From positions 1 through 64,000 of the forward strand of contig JAPLAM010000040.1 in the NCBI GenBank assembly GCA_026393275.1: 64,000 bases of DNA. Direction: 5' to 3'. A program made the position numbers and the translations under genes. This DNA is from Arthrobacter sp. GTDB taxonomy: Bacteria > Actinomycetota > Actinomycetes > Actinomycetales > Micrococcaceae. The number at the start of each line of letters is the position of its first letter. Positions within the stretch are counted from its first letter, which is position 1. This document shows positions 12,048 through 20,912 of the stretch, in pieces. Below the pieces are notes generated by a model, which did no database searches, was not told the DNA's origin, and worked only from the letters and a program-made list of their open reading frames with translations.

Positions 12048-12158
12048 CCGGTGCACTTTGCACCGGGCTTGGTCACTCTGCGAGAAGAACCTTGGCTTCC
12101 GCCCGGATCAACCGGGCCTTGGCGGCAGGAGCTTCGCGCTCGCAACATGTCTTGCGAG
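12048..12158 (-). promoter_or_regulatory. Structured leader of the cold-shock gene: three hairpins
   Basis: Read towards csp, the region has stems 12139-12145/12152-12158 (7 bp), 12101-12106/12112-12117 (6 bp) and 12048-12055/12059-12066 (8 bp, 3-nt loop). The last lies about 32 nt before the start codon. Long structured leaders that refold on cooling are established for E. coli cspA; the same role here is inference. Confidence 0.6.
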
Positions 12159-12345
12159 CATGAAAAACACCTACACAAAGACTGATACAAGAATTCCATG
12201 CGACTTCCGTTAGGTCAACGGGCACGGCGGATAATTCCGGAAATTTTATGTAAAGAGTGTGTGAACGACTTCGCCGCGGCGGAATTGGGGCTGTACCTGC
12301 CATTCCCTGCCGCGCATTGCACACTAAGGCCGGGGCCCGGTGCCG
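12159..12345. other. Intergenic stretch between nucS 3' end and csp leader
   Basis: No gene is visible. On the minus strand a TTGACC (12213-12218) is a possible -35 for csp, but no convincing -10 follows at 16-18 nt, so the csp promoter is not firmly located. A GC-rich inverted stretch after the nucS stop (near 12320-12345) is too irregular to call a terminator. Confidence 0.4.
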
Positions 12346-13041
12346 TCAGAAAAGCCGGGACTCGCTGTCGTCAACGCCGCGCATGGCGTCGTAGTCCAGG
12401 GTGACGCAGGAGATGCCGCGGTCGTTCGCGAGCACCTTCGCCTGCGGCTTGATCTGCTGGGCGGCGAAAATGCCGCGCACGGGGGCCAGTAGCGGGTCGC
12501 GGTTCAGGAGCTCCAGGTAGCGGGTGAGCTGTTCGACGCCGTCGATGTCGCCACGCCGCTTCAGCTCGATGGCGACGGTGCCGCCGTTGGCGTCGCGGGC
12601 CAGGATGTCCACCGGGCCGATCGCGGTGAAGTACTCGCGGCGGATCAGTGAGAAGCCGGCGCCCAGGGTCTCGATCTGCTCGGCAAGGAGCCGCTGCAGA
12701 TCGGCCTCCACGCCGTCCTTGATCAGGCCGGGGTCCTGGCCCAGCTCGTGCGAGGTGTCGTGCAGCTGTTCATGGATGTTGATGATCAGCCGGTCGTCGG
12801 TCTTCGCGGACTGCACGGTCCACTGTTCGACCACACCGACTTCGACGTCGACCTCGTCCGGGGTGGAGACGCGGAGGCTGGCCGGGGGACTCATCCAGTT
12901 CAGCGGCTTGTAGGATCCGCCGTCCGAGTGGACCAGCACGGAACCGTCGGCCTTGACGAGCAAGAGCCGGGTAGCGAGCGGAAGATGGGCCTTGAGCCGG
13001 CCGACATAATCAACGGAGCAACGAGCTATGACTAAACGCAC
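12346..13041 (-). CDS. nucS: Mismatch-specific endonuclease NucS/EndoMS
   Basis: This 231-residue protein has an N-terminal DNA-binding/dimerisation domain ([16 protein letters not shown] is diagnostic) and a C-terminal RecB-like nuclease with PD-(D/E)xK residues in GPVDILARD and the AIELK strand. NucS cuts both strands at mismatches and replaces MutS-MutL repair in actinobacteria, acting with the beta clamp. The C-terminus is short and ends in ESRLF, compatible with a clamp-binding tail. GTG 13041 is the start; longer in-frame extensions lack an initiator nearby. It is divergent from a zinc-ribbon gene. Confidence 0.95.
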   Translation of the reverse strand: MRLVIARCSVDYVGRLKAHLPLATRLLLVKADGSVLVHSDGGSYKPLNWMSPPASLRVSTPDEVDVEVGVVEQWTVQSAKTDDRLIINIHEQLHDTSHELGQDPGLIKDGVEADLQRLLAEQIETLGAGFSLIRREYFTAIGPVDILARDANGGTVAIELKRRGDIDGVEQLTRYLELLNRDPLLAPVRGIFAAQQIKPQAKVLANDRGISCVTLDYDAMRGVDDSESRLF

Positions 13042-13048
13042 CCGGTCA

Positions 13049-13054
13049 ACACTA
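13049..13054 (-). promoter_or_regulatory. -10 element of nucS
   Basis: TAGTGT lies 7 nt before the GTG start, placing transcription at or next to the start codon; a leaderless transcript is likely. Confidence 0.5.
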
Positions 13055-13150
13055 CCGCCACCGCCGGCGCTCCACGGCCCGGTGGGCCGTCGTCCGCCCG
13101 GCGGCGGCCGTTGCCGCGCTGTCGGTGGGCAGGGAGCGTCCGGGCTGGGG

Positions 13151-13156
13151 CAGAAT
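13151..13156 (+). promoter_or_regulatory. -10 element of the zinc-ribbon gene
   Basis: CAGAAT is separated by 6 nt (GTAACC) from ATG 13163. No ribosome-binding site fits, so a leaderless mRNA is likely. Confidence 0.45.
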
Positions 13157-13162
13157 GTAACC

Positions 13163-13543
13163 ATGCCCCGTTCCAACCGACCCCGCCGCGCCGCGTCGGC
13201 AAATGCCGCCGCCGGGAAGGCCGCCTCCGCGAAGGGGGCCGGACGGGCGGCAGGCGGCAAGCACGCCGCAGGACCCGCACCCGAGCTGGACCTGGAGCGC
13301 GCCCGCACCGGAATCGCGAGGCGGGAGAGCGCTCCCGACGGCGAATGGATGGTCCGCTCGATTTCCGCCAGCCGGGCCGGGAAGACGTATGTCTGCCCTG
13401 GATGCTTCACCGCCGTCCTGCCGGGCACCGCGCACCTCGTGGTCTGGTCCGAGGACCACATCTTCGGGCCGGCCGCGGGACTCGCGGAGCGGCGGCACTG
13501 GCACTCCAACTGCTGGACCTCGCGCAGCTACCGGTACCGCTGA
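13163..13543 (+). CDS. Small basic zinc-ribbon protein divergent from nucS
   Basis: This 126-residue protein has a basic Ala/Arg/Lys-rich N-terminus (about residues 1-35) and a compact C-terminal domain with CPGC followed by late His and Cys residues (HWHSNC), a plausible zinc site. Such proteins are often labelled ATP/GTP-binding in actinobacterial genomes, but no nucleotide-binding motif is visible. The position, head to head with nucS across 121 bp, suggests a link to DNA metabolism; this is inference. The function is unknown. Confidence 0.75.
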   Translation: MPRSNRPRRAASANAAAGKAASAKGAGRAAGGKHAAGPAPELDLERARTGIARRESAPDGEWMVRSISASRAGKTYVCPGCFTAVLPGTAHLVVWSEDHIFGPAAGLAERRHWHSNCWTSRSYRYR

Positions 13544-13564
13544 GCGGTTCCCCTGCCATATCGC

Positions 13565-13570
13565 TAAGCT
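13565..13570 (+). promoter_or_regulatory. -10 element of the hydrolase gene at 13578
   Basis: TAAGCT lies 7 nt before ATG 13578. The start would be at or near the first base of the mRNA. Confidence 0.45.
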
Positions 13571-13577
13571 GGTGGGC

Positions 13578-14378
13578 ATGACTTTTGACCCGGCGACCTA
13601 CCAGTTCAGCCAGCCCTCCGCGCCCACCGCCATCCGTGCCTCCACCGTGCTTCCGGCGCGCCGCGAGAATGTGGAACTCCGGACCGAGGACGGGCACCGG
13701 CTGGTCGGCGAGCTGGCCGTGCCGGAGTCCGGCGAAATCAAGGCCACCCTGATCACATTGCATCCGCTGCCCACGCACGGCGGATTCATGGACTCCCACG
13801 TGTTCCGCAAGGCCTCCTACCGGCTGCCCGCCCTTGCCGGGATTGCGGTGCTCCGGTTCAACACCCGGGGGACCTCCTCCCCGCGCGGGACCAGCCAGGG
13901 CTCCTTCGAGGAAGGCATCGGTGAGCGGCTCGACGTCGAGGCAGCAGTCCGGTTCGCCGTCGACCGCGGACTGCCCAACCGCTGGTTGGTTGGCTGGTCC
14001 TTCGGAACCGAGCTTGCCCTGATGTACGGTGCCACCGAGCCCGTGGCGTCCGCGATCGAAGGGGCCATCCTGCTTTCGCCGCCGCTGCACCGGGCCACCG
14101 ACGTCCATCTCAAGGAGTGGGCCGCCGCCGGCAAACCGCTGAAGGTGCTGGTCCCGGAACACGACGACTACCTGCAGCCGGATGCCGCCGCGGAACGCTT
14201 CAGCCTGGTGCCGCACGCCGACGTCGTCGGCGTCGACGGCGCCAAGCACCTGTGGGTGGGGGAGAAGTACGCGGGCCGGGTGCTCAACGAGATCGTCGCC
14301 GAGGTGCTGCCGGACGGAAGCCGCGGCCCGGCCCTGCCGGAAACGTGGGACGGCCCGGTCGCCAGCGCACACGCCTGA
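13578..14378 (+). CDS. Alpha/beta hydrolase
   Basis: This 266-residue cytosolic hydrolase of the dienelactone-hydrolase/serine-aminopeptidase type has the oxyanion-side motif LHPLPTHGG, the nucleophile elbow GWSFG, an acidic residue in PEHDDYL and a late GAKHLW histidine, giving a complete Ser-Asp-His set. The substrate is not predictable. It ends 18 bp before the convergent AI-2E transporter gene. The start follows a leaderless-type -10. Confidence 0.85.
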   Translation: MTFDPATYQFSQPSAPTAIRASTVLPARRENVELRTEDGHRLVGELAVPESGEIKATLITLHPLPTHGGFMDSHVFRKASYRLPALAGIAVLRFNTRGTSSPRGTSQGSFEEGIGERLDVEAAVRFAVDRGLPNRWLVGWSFGTELALMYGATEPVASAIEGAILLSPPLHRATDVHLKEWAAAGKPLKVLVPEHDDYLQPDAAAERFSLVPHADVVGVDGAKHLWVGEKYAGRVLNEIVAEVLPDGSRGPALPETWDGPVASAHA

Positions 14379-14395
14379 GGGCGCGCCGGCTCCGT

Positions 14396-15712
14396 CTAGT
14401 GCTTGTCCTGGCGGGCGATGAAGATTTCCTTGACCAGCAGCATGATCGCCGCGGCCGTGGGGATAGCGATCAGGGCGCCGAGCACGCCGAGCAGGCTGCC
14501 GCCGGCGATGACCGAGATCACGGCGACCGCGCCGGGCACCGCGACGGCCTTTTGCATGATGCGCGGCGAGATGAAGTAGGCCTCGAACTGCAGGTAGGCG
14601 AAATAGCAGATCGCGTAGACCACGGCCGTCTGCCAGCCCGCGGTCAGGGCGATCAGCGTGACCAGGACGCCGGCGATCATGCCGCCGACCAGGGGGATGA
14701 ACGCGAGCAGGGCCACGATGAACGCCAGCAGCACGGCGAACGGGACACCCACTATTGACATCACAATGAAGGCGAAGGTGGCGTTGAGCAACGCGACGCA
14801 GACCTGGCCGATCACGTAGTTGCCCACGGAGCCGGTGATCTCCTCGGACAGCGCTTCGACCCGCGCCCGGCGTGAGCGCGGCGCCAGCCGGTAGCCCCAC
14901 CGCTTCATGGCCGGCATGGCCGAGAGGAAGTACAGGCTCAGGACCAGGACGATCAGGGCACCGAACAGGCCGTTGGCCACGGTGGAGCCGAAGCCGACGA
15001 CGCCGCCGAAGATGCCGCTCATGGCCTCCGGGTTATTGACGAACTTGGCGAGTTCCTGGCTGATCCGATCGCGCACACCGAACTGGTTGTCGACCGTGTG
15101 GAAGAAGTCGGAGTCGATGAAATCCTGGATCCAGCGCGGCGCCTCCTGAACAATCTGGGTCACCTGCTGGACTATCGTCGGGATCAGGGTGGCGAAGAAG
15201 CCCGCTACGGCCAGGACCAGGACGGCGACGGAGATGAGAATCCCGGCCGGCCGCGGCACCTTCTTGCCTTCGAGCCAGTGGACCACGGGATCCAGGCCGA
15301 GGGCAATGAACAGGGCCGTGACGATCCACAGCAGCAGTTGGGTGGTGTTTGAGCCGATCCAGTAGACCAGGAGGGCGGCGCCGACGCCCACGGTTCCCAT
15401 GAAGCCGAGGTACAGCGGGTGCTGGGCCGACATCCGGGGCCCGGGGCTCCCGAAGCGTGCCGTGCCCTCCCCGTCGGGGCCGGCGCCGACGTCGACTTCC
15501 TCCTCCTGCTCCGGCGGCATCTCGAAGCGCAACCGCGGCTGGGCGCCGGGGAGCGGCTGGCGCAGGCGCCGGGCCATCGAGATGAGGAAGCCGGCGACGG
15601 CCGCACGCGGGGTCGAGAGCTGCGCTGCCGGTTCCTGCGGGCCGCGCGGATCGCCGCCGGGATCCTGGCTGGCTGCGTTTCCTGTGGGGGTCGAAGCCGC
15701 GGGTTCAGTCAC
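14396..15712 (-). CDS. AI-2E family transporter
   Basis: This 438-residue membrane protein has about 100 N-terminal polar residues rich in Pro, Glu and Gly, then about eight helices of the AI-2E exporter family (TqsA/YdiK type). The PLVGGMIAGV region and the C-terminal IPTAAAIML helix are conserved. Family members include autoinducer exporters and Na+/H+ antiporters, so the cargo is open. The start is GTG 15712. It is divergent from the envelope protein gene at 15926. Confidence 0.9.
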   Translation of the reverse strand: MTEPAASTPTGNAASQDPGGDPRGPQEPAAQLSTPRAAVAGFLISMARRLRQPLPGAQPRLRFEMPPEQEEEVDVGAGPDGEGTARFGSPGPRMSAQHPLYLGFMGTVGVGAALLVYWIGSNTTQLLLWIVTALFIALGLDPVVHWLEGKKVPRPAGILISVAVLVLAVAGFFATLIPTIVQQVTQIVQEAPRWIQDFIDSDFFHTVDNQFGVRDRISQELAKFVNNPEAMSGIFGGVVGFGSTVANGLFGALIVLVLSLYFLSAMPAMKRWGYRLAPRSRRARVEALSEEITGSVGNYVIGQVCVALLNATFAFIVMSIVGVPFAVLLAFIVALLAFIPLVGGMIAGVLVTLIALTAGWQTAVVYAICYFAYLQFEAYFISPRIMQKAVAVPGAVAVISVIAGGSLLGVLGALIAIPTAAAIMLLVKEIFIARQDKH

Positions 15713-15886
15713 TGCGTTTAAAGCCCTTTTTGTCTGGTACTTCCCCGCAGATCCGCGGTTGCGGGCGGGGTGTGACGATCACCGCAAACACTATCAGCAG
15801 GCTTGCCAACTGGCGGGTTGGCGGACCCTCAAGGGTCCCGCGAGGCGGTCGGCGGCGTCCCGTCCATGCCCCCGATCTGACTCGGA

Positions 15887-15904
15887 GGTAACAAAACGGT
15901 TACC
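15887..15904 (+). promoter_or_regulatory. Operator-like GGTAAC-N6-GTTACC
   Basis: The sequence is a perfect inverted repeat with a 6-bp spacer. It can also be read as the direct repeat GTAAC/GTTAC with an 11-bp period, the spacing used by OmpR-family regulators such as MtrA. It lies 21 bp before the start codon at 15926. Regulator identity is inference. Confidence 0.45.
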
Positions 15905-15925
15905 CTTAAAACTACGTGTCCGCTG

Positions 15926-17770
15926 ATGATGGGTATTATTTTGCGTTTCAAGACTGCAGTTGCACTAGTGCTGCTCGGCCTCCTGACATTGCTGGCCGGA
16001 GTCGGCCAGAAGACGGTTTGGGCTCCGCCCGAGACAACCACGGCCAGCGTGCCCGCCGGCGGGACCGCCGCACCGTTGACCGTGATCGACGGGAAACTGC
16101 GGACCCTGCACGGCGGCACGGTGAAGATTAGCGTCAAGGGGGAGGGCAGCTTCATGTTGGCCGCCGGCCGGCCGGACGACGTCGCAGCGTGGGTCGGCAA
16201 GACCGCCCACAACACCGTTTCCGGCGTCTCCGGGGACGGCAAGACGCTGCAGCTTGACCACGCCGACGGCGAAGCCGCCGCTCCCTCCCCGGCAGGCTCG
16301 GACCTGTGGGTGACGACGGAGAACGCCAACGGCGAGCTGAACTACAACTGGACCCCGCCGGCGGACGGCGACTGGTCCCTGCTGCTGGCCGCCGACGGCA
16401 CCAAGCCGGCCCCCGCGTCCATTTCGATGACGTTCCCCAACGACACCTCCACCCCGTGGGCCATTCCGCTCATGGTGCTCGGTGCGCTGCTGATCCTGGC
16501 AGGCGCAGCCCTGCTGGTGCTCAAGCCGAAGACCGGCACGTCCGACGACGACGATTCCGCCGACGGCGCGGGCGGAAGCCCGAAGGGCAGCCCGTTTGCC
16601 CGCCGCGCACGGGCCCAGGCCGCAGCGCGGGCCAAGGCCCGCAACGCCGGGACCGATGCCGGTGCCGCTACGGGTGAGCCCGGCGAAGCCCCGGGCGGGG
16701 CGCCGGCCCCGAAGGGCAGCGTCGAACGCGTTGCCGCCGGTTCCGCCGTCCGCCGGGCCTCCGGTGCCGCGGTTGCGCTGCTGACTGCCGCCGCCCTCGC
16801 CGGTACCGGCGTCGCGGCGCAGGCCAGCCAGTCGCCGTCGCCGAGCGGTTCGGCATCTTCGGCGGCGCCCGCGGCCCCGGGTGCCGGCGCCCCGGTGTTG
16901 CTGGATGCCCAGTTCCGCCGCATCCTCGAGCAGGTCTCCGGTGCTGTGGATGCCGGCGACGCGGCCAAGGACGCCGCCAAGCTGGCGCCGCGCGTGGCGG
17001 CGACGGAACTCGACGTTCGCACGCAGAACTACAAGATCCGGTCCCAGGTGGGCAGCTACGAGCCGCGGATGCCGGTACGCGCCACGAAACTCCTGACCAC
17101 GGTGGTGAGCGACAAGCGCGAGTGGCCGCGGTCAGTCCTTGCCGTGACGCAGGGTGACGGCAACGTCGTCCCGCAGCTGCTGACCCTCGTGCAGGCCTCC
17201 CCGCGGGAGAACTACAAGCTGGTCGGTGCCACCCCGCTGCAGCCGGGCACCACCTTCCCGGGCATCAACCGCGGCGGCACCGATACCCTCGCTGCCTCGG
17301 ACAAGTCCGGGCTGCTGTACAGCGGCACGGAGGCACTGGCCGGGCTGGGCGACCGCCTGACCAGCGCCGACTCGACGTTCAAGGACAAGCTCACCGAAGG
17401 ACAGTCCTCGCCGTACATCGCTGACACCCTGGCGTACCAGACCGAGGTCGCAAAGTCCGGCGCGAACGGCAACTTCGCCTTCACCCACAAGGTTGTGCCG
17501 GAGAACACCGTGGTGTTCCGCACCGCCGACGGCGGCGCACTGGTGCTGGGCCGGCTGAACTTCGGCCTGGACGGCACCCCCAAGAACCCCGGCGACAAGC
17601 TCACCATCGGAGACGATGCGGCCGCCCTGGCCGGAGGCAAGGAAACCAACACGGGCATGGTCCTGAACTATGCCGAATCCGTTGCGGTCTACGTGCCGCC
17701 TGCCGGTTCCAAGGATCCGATGAAGCTCGTGGCTGCCACCCGCGGTTTGGTGGGGGCAAGCTTCAAATAA
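15926..17770 (+). CDS. Large cell-envelope protein with two membrane helices, unknown function
   Basis: This 614-residue protein has an N-terminal membrane helix/signal anchor (about residues 9-26), an extracellular beta-rich domain (about 40-165), a second membrane helix (about 172-196), a charged intracellular linker rich in Arg, Ala and Gly (about 197-275), a third hydrophobic helix (about 280-302) and a large C-terminal extracellular domain (about 330-614). Annotations of glycosyltransferase found for relatives are not supported by any motif I can see. The OmpR/MtrA-type site before it fits envelope regulation. Start choice between ATG 15926 and 15929 is open. Confidence 0.75.
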   Translation: MMGIILRFKTAVALVLLGLLTLLAGVGQKTVWAPPETTTASVPAGGTAAPLTVIDGKLRTLHGGTVKISVKGEGSFMLAAGRPDDVAAWVGKTAHNTVSGVSGDGKTLQLDHADGEAAAPSPAGSDLWVTTENANGELNYNWTPPADGDWSLLLAADGTKPAPASISMTFPNDTSTPWAIPLMVLGALLILAGAALLVLKPKTGTSDDDDSADGAGGSPKGSPFARRARAQAAARAKARNAGTDAGAATGEPGEAPGGAPAPKGSVERVAAGSAVRRASGAAVALLTAAALAGTGVAAQASQSPSPSGSASSAAPAAPGAGAPVLLDAQFRRILEQVSGAVDAGDAAKDAAKLAPRVAATELDVRTQNYKIRSQVGSYEPRMPVRATKLLTTVVSDKREWPRSVLAVTQGDGNVVPQLLTLVQASPRENYKLVGATPLQPGTTFPGINRGGTDTLAASDKSGLLYSGTEALAGLGDRLTSADSTFKDKLTEGQSSPYIADTLAYQTEVAKSGANGNFAFTHKVVPENTVVFRTADGGALVLGRLNFGLDGTPKNPGDKLTIGDDAAALAGGKETNTGMVLNYAESVAVYVPPAGSKDPMKLVAATRGLVGASFK

Positions 17771-17793
17771 GTCCGTGGGCGCGGCGTAGTGGA

Positions 17794-17799
17794 TAGAGT
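17794..17799 (+). promoter_or_regulatory. -10 element of the thioredoxin-like/TPR gene
   Basis: TAGAGT is followed by 6 nt and then ATG 17806; leaderless start likely. Confidence 0.5.
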
Positions 17800-17805
17800 G
17801 GGGCT

Positions 17806-18837
17806 ATGACTTCGCCAGCTTCCCGCCCGGTTCCTCCGGCTGCCGCCAACCCGCTCAACCTGCGGGGCGCCGTCGACCTTTCCTCGCTGAAGCAGCGGCC
17901 CGCTCCGCCCGCCGGCGGCGCGGGTGCCGGCCGGCCGCCTGCTGCCGGACTGGATGCTGGGAACGGTGCCGACGGCGGGGCCGGCCACACCGCGGACGGC
18001 AAAGCAGCCGGTGCGCCGTTGCGGGTGGACGTCACCGAGGCCAACTTCCAGGAGCTTGTGGACCTTTCCGCGCAGGTCCCGGTGGTGATCGCCCTGTGGG
18101 CAGGCTACTCGCCGGGGTCGGCGCAGCTCGTGGATGTGCTCGAGCGGATTGTCGACAGCTACGACGGCCGTCTGGTCCTTGGTGCCGCCGACATCGAGGC
18201 TTTCCCCCAGCTCGCGCAGGCGTTCCAGGTCCAGGCCGTTCCGACCGCCGTCGCCGTGGTCAAGGGCCAGCCCGTGCCGCTGTTCCAGGGCGGCGCCGAG
18301 GAGCAACAGGTCCGCAGCCTGCTCGATGAACTCCTGAAGGTGGCTGCCGCCAACGGCGTGACCGGCCGGCTCGGAGCCGGCGGGCCGGGGGCGGCCGAAC
18401 CCGAGGCCCCGCCGCTGCCGCCGCTGCACCAGAAGGCGTTTGACGCCATCGAGGCTGGCGACTACGCCGGTGCCGCCGCCGCCTACCGGCAGGCGCTGAC
18501 GGAAATGCCGGCCGACGCCGAGGCCAAGGCCGGGCTGTCGCAGGTGGAGTTGATGGGCCGCCTCCAGGCCCTGACCGCCGCGGAAACCGAGGCCGTCCGC
18601 GGCCGCGCCGCCGAGGAACCGGACAACCTTGATGCCCAGCTCGCCGTCGCCGACCTAGACGTTGCGGGTGGCCACGTCGAGGACGGCCTGGGCCGGATCG
18701 TGACGTTCATCGGACGGAACTTCGGGCCGGAACGCGAGACTGCCCGGGTGCGACTGCTGGAGCTCTTCGACGTGGTGGGCACCTCCGACGAACGCGTCGC
18801 CAAGGCCCGGCAGAACCTCGCACGGGTGCTGTTCTAA
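17806..18837 (+). CDS. YbbN/CnoX-like thioredoxin-fold TPR protein
   Basis: This 343-residue protein has a low-complexity Pro/Ala/Gly N-terminus (1-65), a thioredoxin fold (about 66-180) and C-terminal tetratricopeptide-like repeats (about 200-343). The usual WCGPC active site reads AGYSPGS: both cysteines are replaced by serine, so it cannot act as a disulfide reductase. E. coli CnoX (YbbN) is a holdase chaperone that hands clients to GroEL and DnaK; this is the best family parallel. The M. tuberculosis counterpart by position is Rv1324. The stop overlaps the next start (TAATG). Confidence 0.88.
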   Translation: MTSPASRPVPPAAANPLNLRGAVDLSSLKQRPAPPAGGAGAGRPPAAGLDAGNGADGGAGHTADGKAAGAPLRVDVTEANFQELVDLSAQVPVVIALWAGYSPGSAQLVDVLERIVDSYDGRLVLGAADIEAFPQLAQAFQVQAVPTAVAVVKGQPVPLFQGGAEEQQVRSLLDELLKVAAANGVTGRLGAGGPGAAEPEAPPLPPLHQKAFDAIEAGDYAGAAAAYRQALTEMPADAEAKAGLSQVELMGRLQALTAAETEAVRGRAAEEPDNLDAQLAVADLDVAGGHVEDGLGRIVTFIGRNFGPERETARVRLLELFDVVGTSDERVAKARQNLARVLF

Positions 18838-19937
18838 TGGGCTCGGCCCTGTTCGCCCCGCTGGAGCTGCGCTCGCTGAGGTTGGAGCACCGCGGCTGGG
18901 TGTCGCCGATGTGCCAGTACAGCTGCGGACCGGAGACCGGCGAGGCAGTCCCCAACGACTGGCACCTGATGCACCTCGGGTCCTTCGCGACCGGCGGAGC
19001 AGCCCTCATCCTGACCGAGGCTGCCGCCGTCAACGCCGATGGCCGGATCAGCCCCCGGGACGCCGGCCTCTACAACGATGCCCAGGCCGAAGCGTGGCAG
19101 CGGATCGTCTCCTTCGTCCACCGGCACGGCGCAGCCGACGCCAAGATCGGCACGCAGCTGGCGCACGCCGGGCGCAAGGCGTCCTCCTACTGGCCGTTCT
19201 CCGGCAAGAGCGGCTCCGTGCCCGCCTCCGACGGCGGCTGGGACACGCTGGGGCCGGGCACCGGCGCCTTCGACGGCTACGCCCCGCCGTCGGCCATGAC
19301 CGAAGCGGAGATCGACGGCGTGATCGCCGACTTCGCCGCAGCCGCCGTCCGCGCCGTCGGCGCGGGCTTCGACACGATCGAGATCCACGGCGCCCACGGC
19401 TACCTGCTGCACCAATTCCAGAGCCCGCTGGTCAACGACCGCACCGACCGCTGGGGCGGGGACGAGGACGGCCGCAACCGGCTGACCCTTGCTGTCCTCG
19501 ACGCCGTGCGGGACGTCATCCCCGACTCAATGCCGCTGCTGCTGCGGATCTCCGCTTCCGACTGGGCCGAAGGCGGCATCGACGCCGAGGCGTCGGTGCG
19601 GCTGGCCCGCGCCGCCGGCGAACACGGTGTGGACCTCGTGGACGTCTCCAGCGGCGGGGCGGTGGCACACCAGTCGATTCCGGTCGGCCCCGGCTACCAG
19701 ACCGGATTCAGTGCCCGGATCCGGCGCGAGGCCGGGGTTCGGACCGGCACCGTGGGGCTGCTGACCTCGGCGGGCCAGGCCGAGCACGCCGTCGCCACCG
19801 GGCAGGCGGACGGCGTCTTCATCGCCCGCGCCGCACTGCGCGATCCGCACTGGTGGCTGCGCGCGGCGTTCGAGCTGGGCCACGAACTGGCGTGGCCGCC
19901 GCAGTACGAGCGGGCCATGCCGCGGCACACTTTCTAG
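18837..19937 (+). CDS. Old yellow enzyme family NADH:flavin oxidoreductase (YqjM-like)
   Basis: This 366-residue FMN-dependent ene-reductase has the YqjM-class cysteine in SPMCQYS (C26), the substrate-binding histidine pair in EIHGAHGYLLHQF, and the FMN phosphate-binding C-terminal TVGLLTS region. It reduces activated C=C bonds with NAD(P)H, and physiological roles include stress and xenobiotic handling. It is translationally coupled to the TPR gene by a TAATG overlap. Confidence 0.92.
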   Translation: MGSALFAPLELRSLRLEHRGWVSPMCQYSCGPETGEAVPNDWHLMHLGSFATGGAALILTEAAAVNADGRISPRDAGLYNDAQAEAWQRIVSFVHRHGAADAKIGTQLAHAGRKASSYWPFSGKSGSVPASDGGWDTLGPGTGAFDGYAPPSAMTEAEIDGVIADFAAAAVRAVGAGFDTIEIHGAHGYLLHQFQSPLVNDRTDRWGGDEDGRNRLTLAVLDAVRDVIPDSMPLLLRISASDWAEGGIDAEASVRLARAAGEHGVDLVDVSSGGAVAHQSIPVGPGYQTGFSARIRREAGVRTGTVGLLTSAGQAEHAVATGQADGVFIARAALRDPHWWLRAAFELGHELAWPPQYERAMPRHTF

Positions 19938-19955
19938 TCCGCGTTCTAGTCCGCG
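19932..19955 (+). repeat. 12-bp tandem duplication across a stop codon
   Basis: The 12-mer TTCTAGTCCGCG occurs twice in tandem. The first copy contains the stop of the old yellow enzyme gene (TTC TAG), so the last sense codon and stop are duplicated downstream. It is followed by the palindrome GCGCCGCC/GGCGGCGC (19953-19968), which may help termination. Confidence 0.7.
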
Positions 19956-20078
19956 CCGCCGGCGGCGCCGGTCTTCCGGGGCGTGCCTTCCGGTGCCCGG
20001 TGGCCGCCGGGCGTCGTCCGAAGGGATGAGGGCCTAAACTACCCCTTCCGGAGGACCCCGTCCGCGGCCGGTGGCGGT

Positions 20079-20084
20079 TAGTCT
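20079..20084 (+). promoter_or_regulatory. -10 element of the ABC transporter operon
   Basis: TAGTCT lies 6 nt before ATG 20091; leaderless start likely for the ABC transporter and, through overlap and spacing, nagB. Confidence 0.45.
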
Positions 20085-20090
20085 GACGAT

Positions 20091-20893
<803 letters not shown>

Positions 20894-20912
<19 letters not shown>

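Noticed and set aside
15772..15782. Palindrome GTGACGATCAC upstream of the AI-2E gene as a CRP site
   Set aside because: The half-sites are separated by only 3 bp, not the 6 bp of CRP/GlxR sites.
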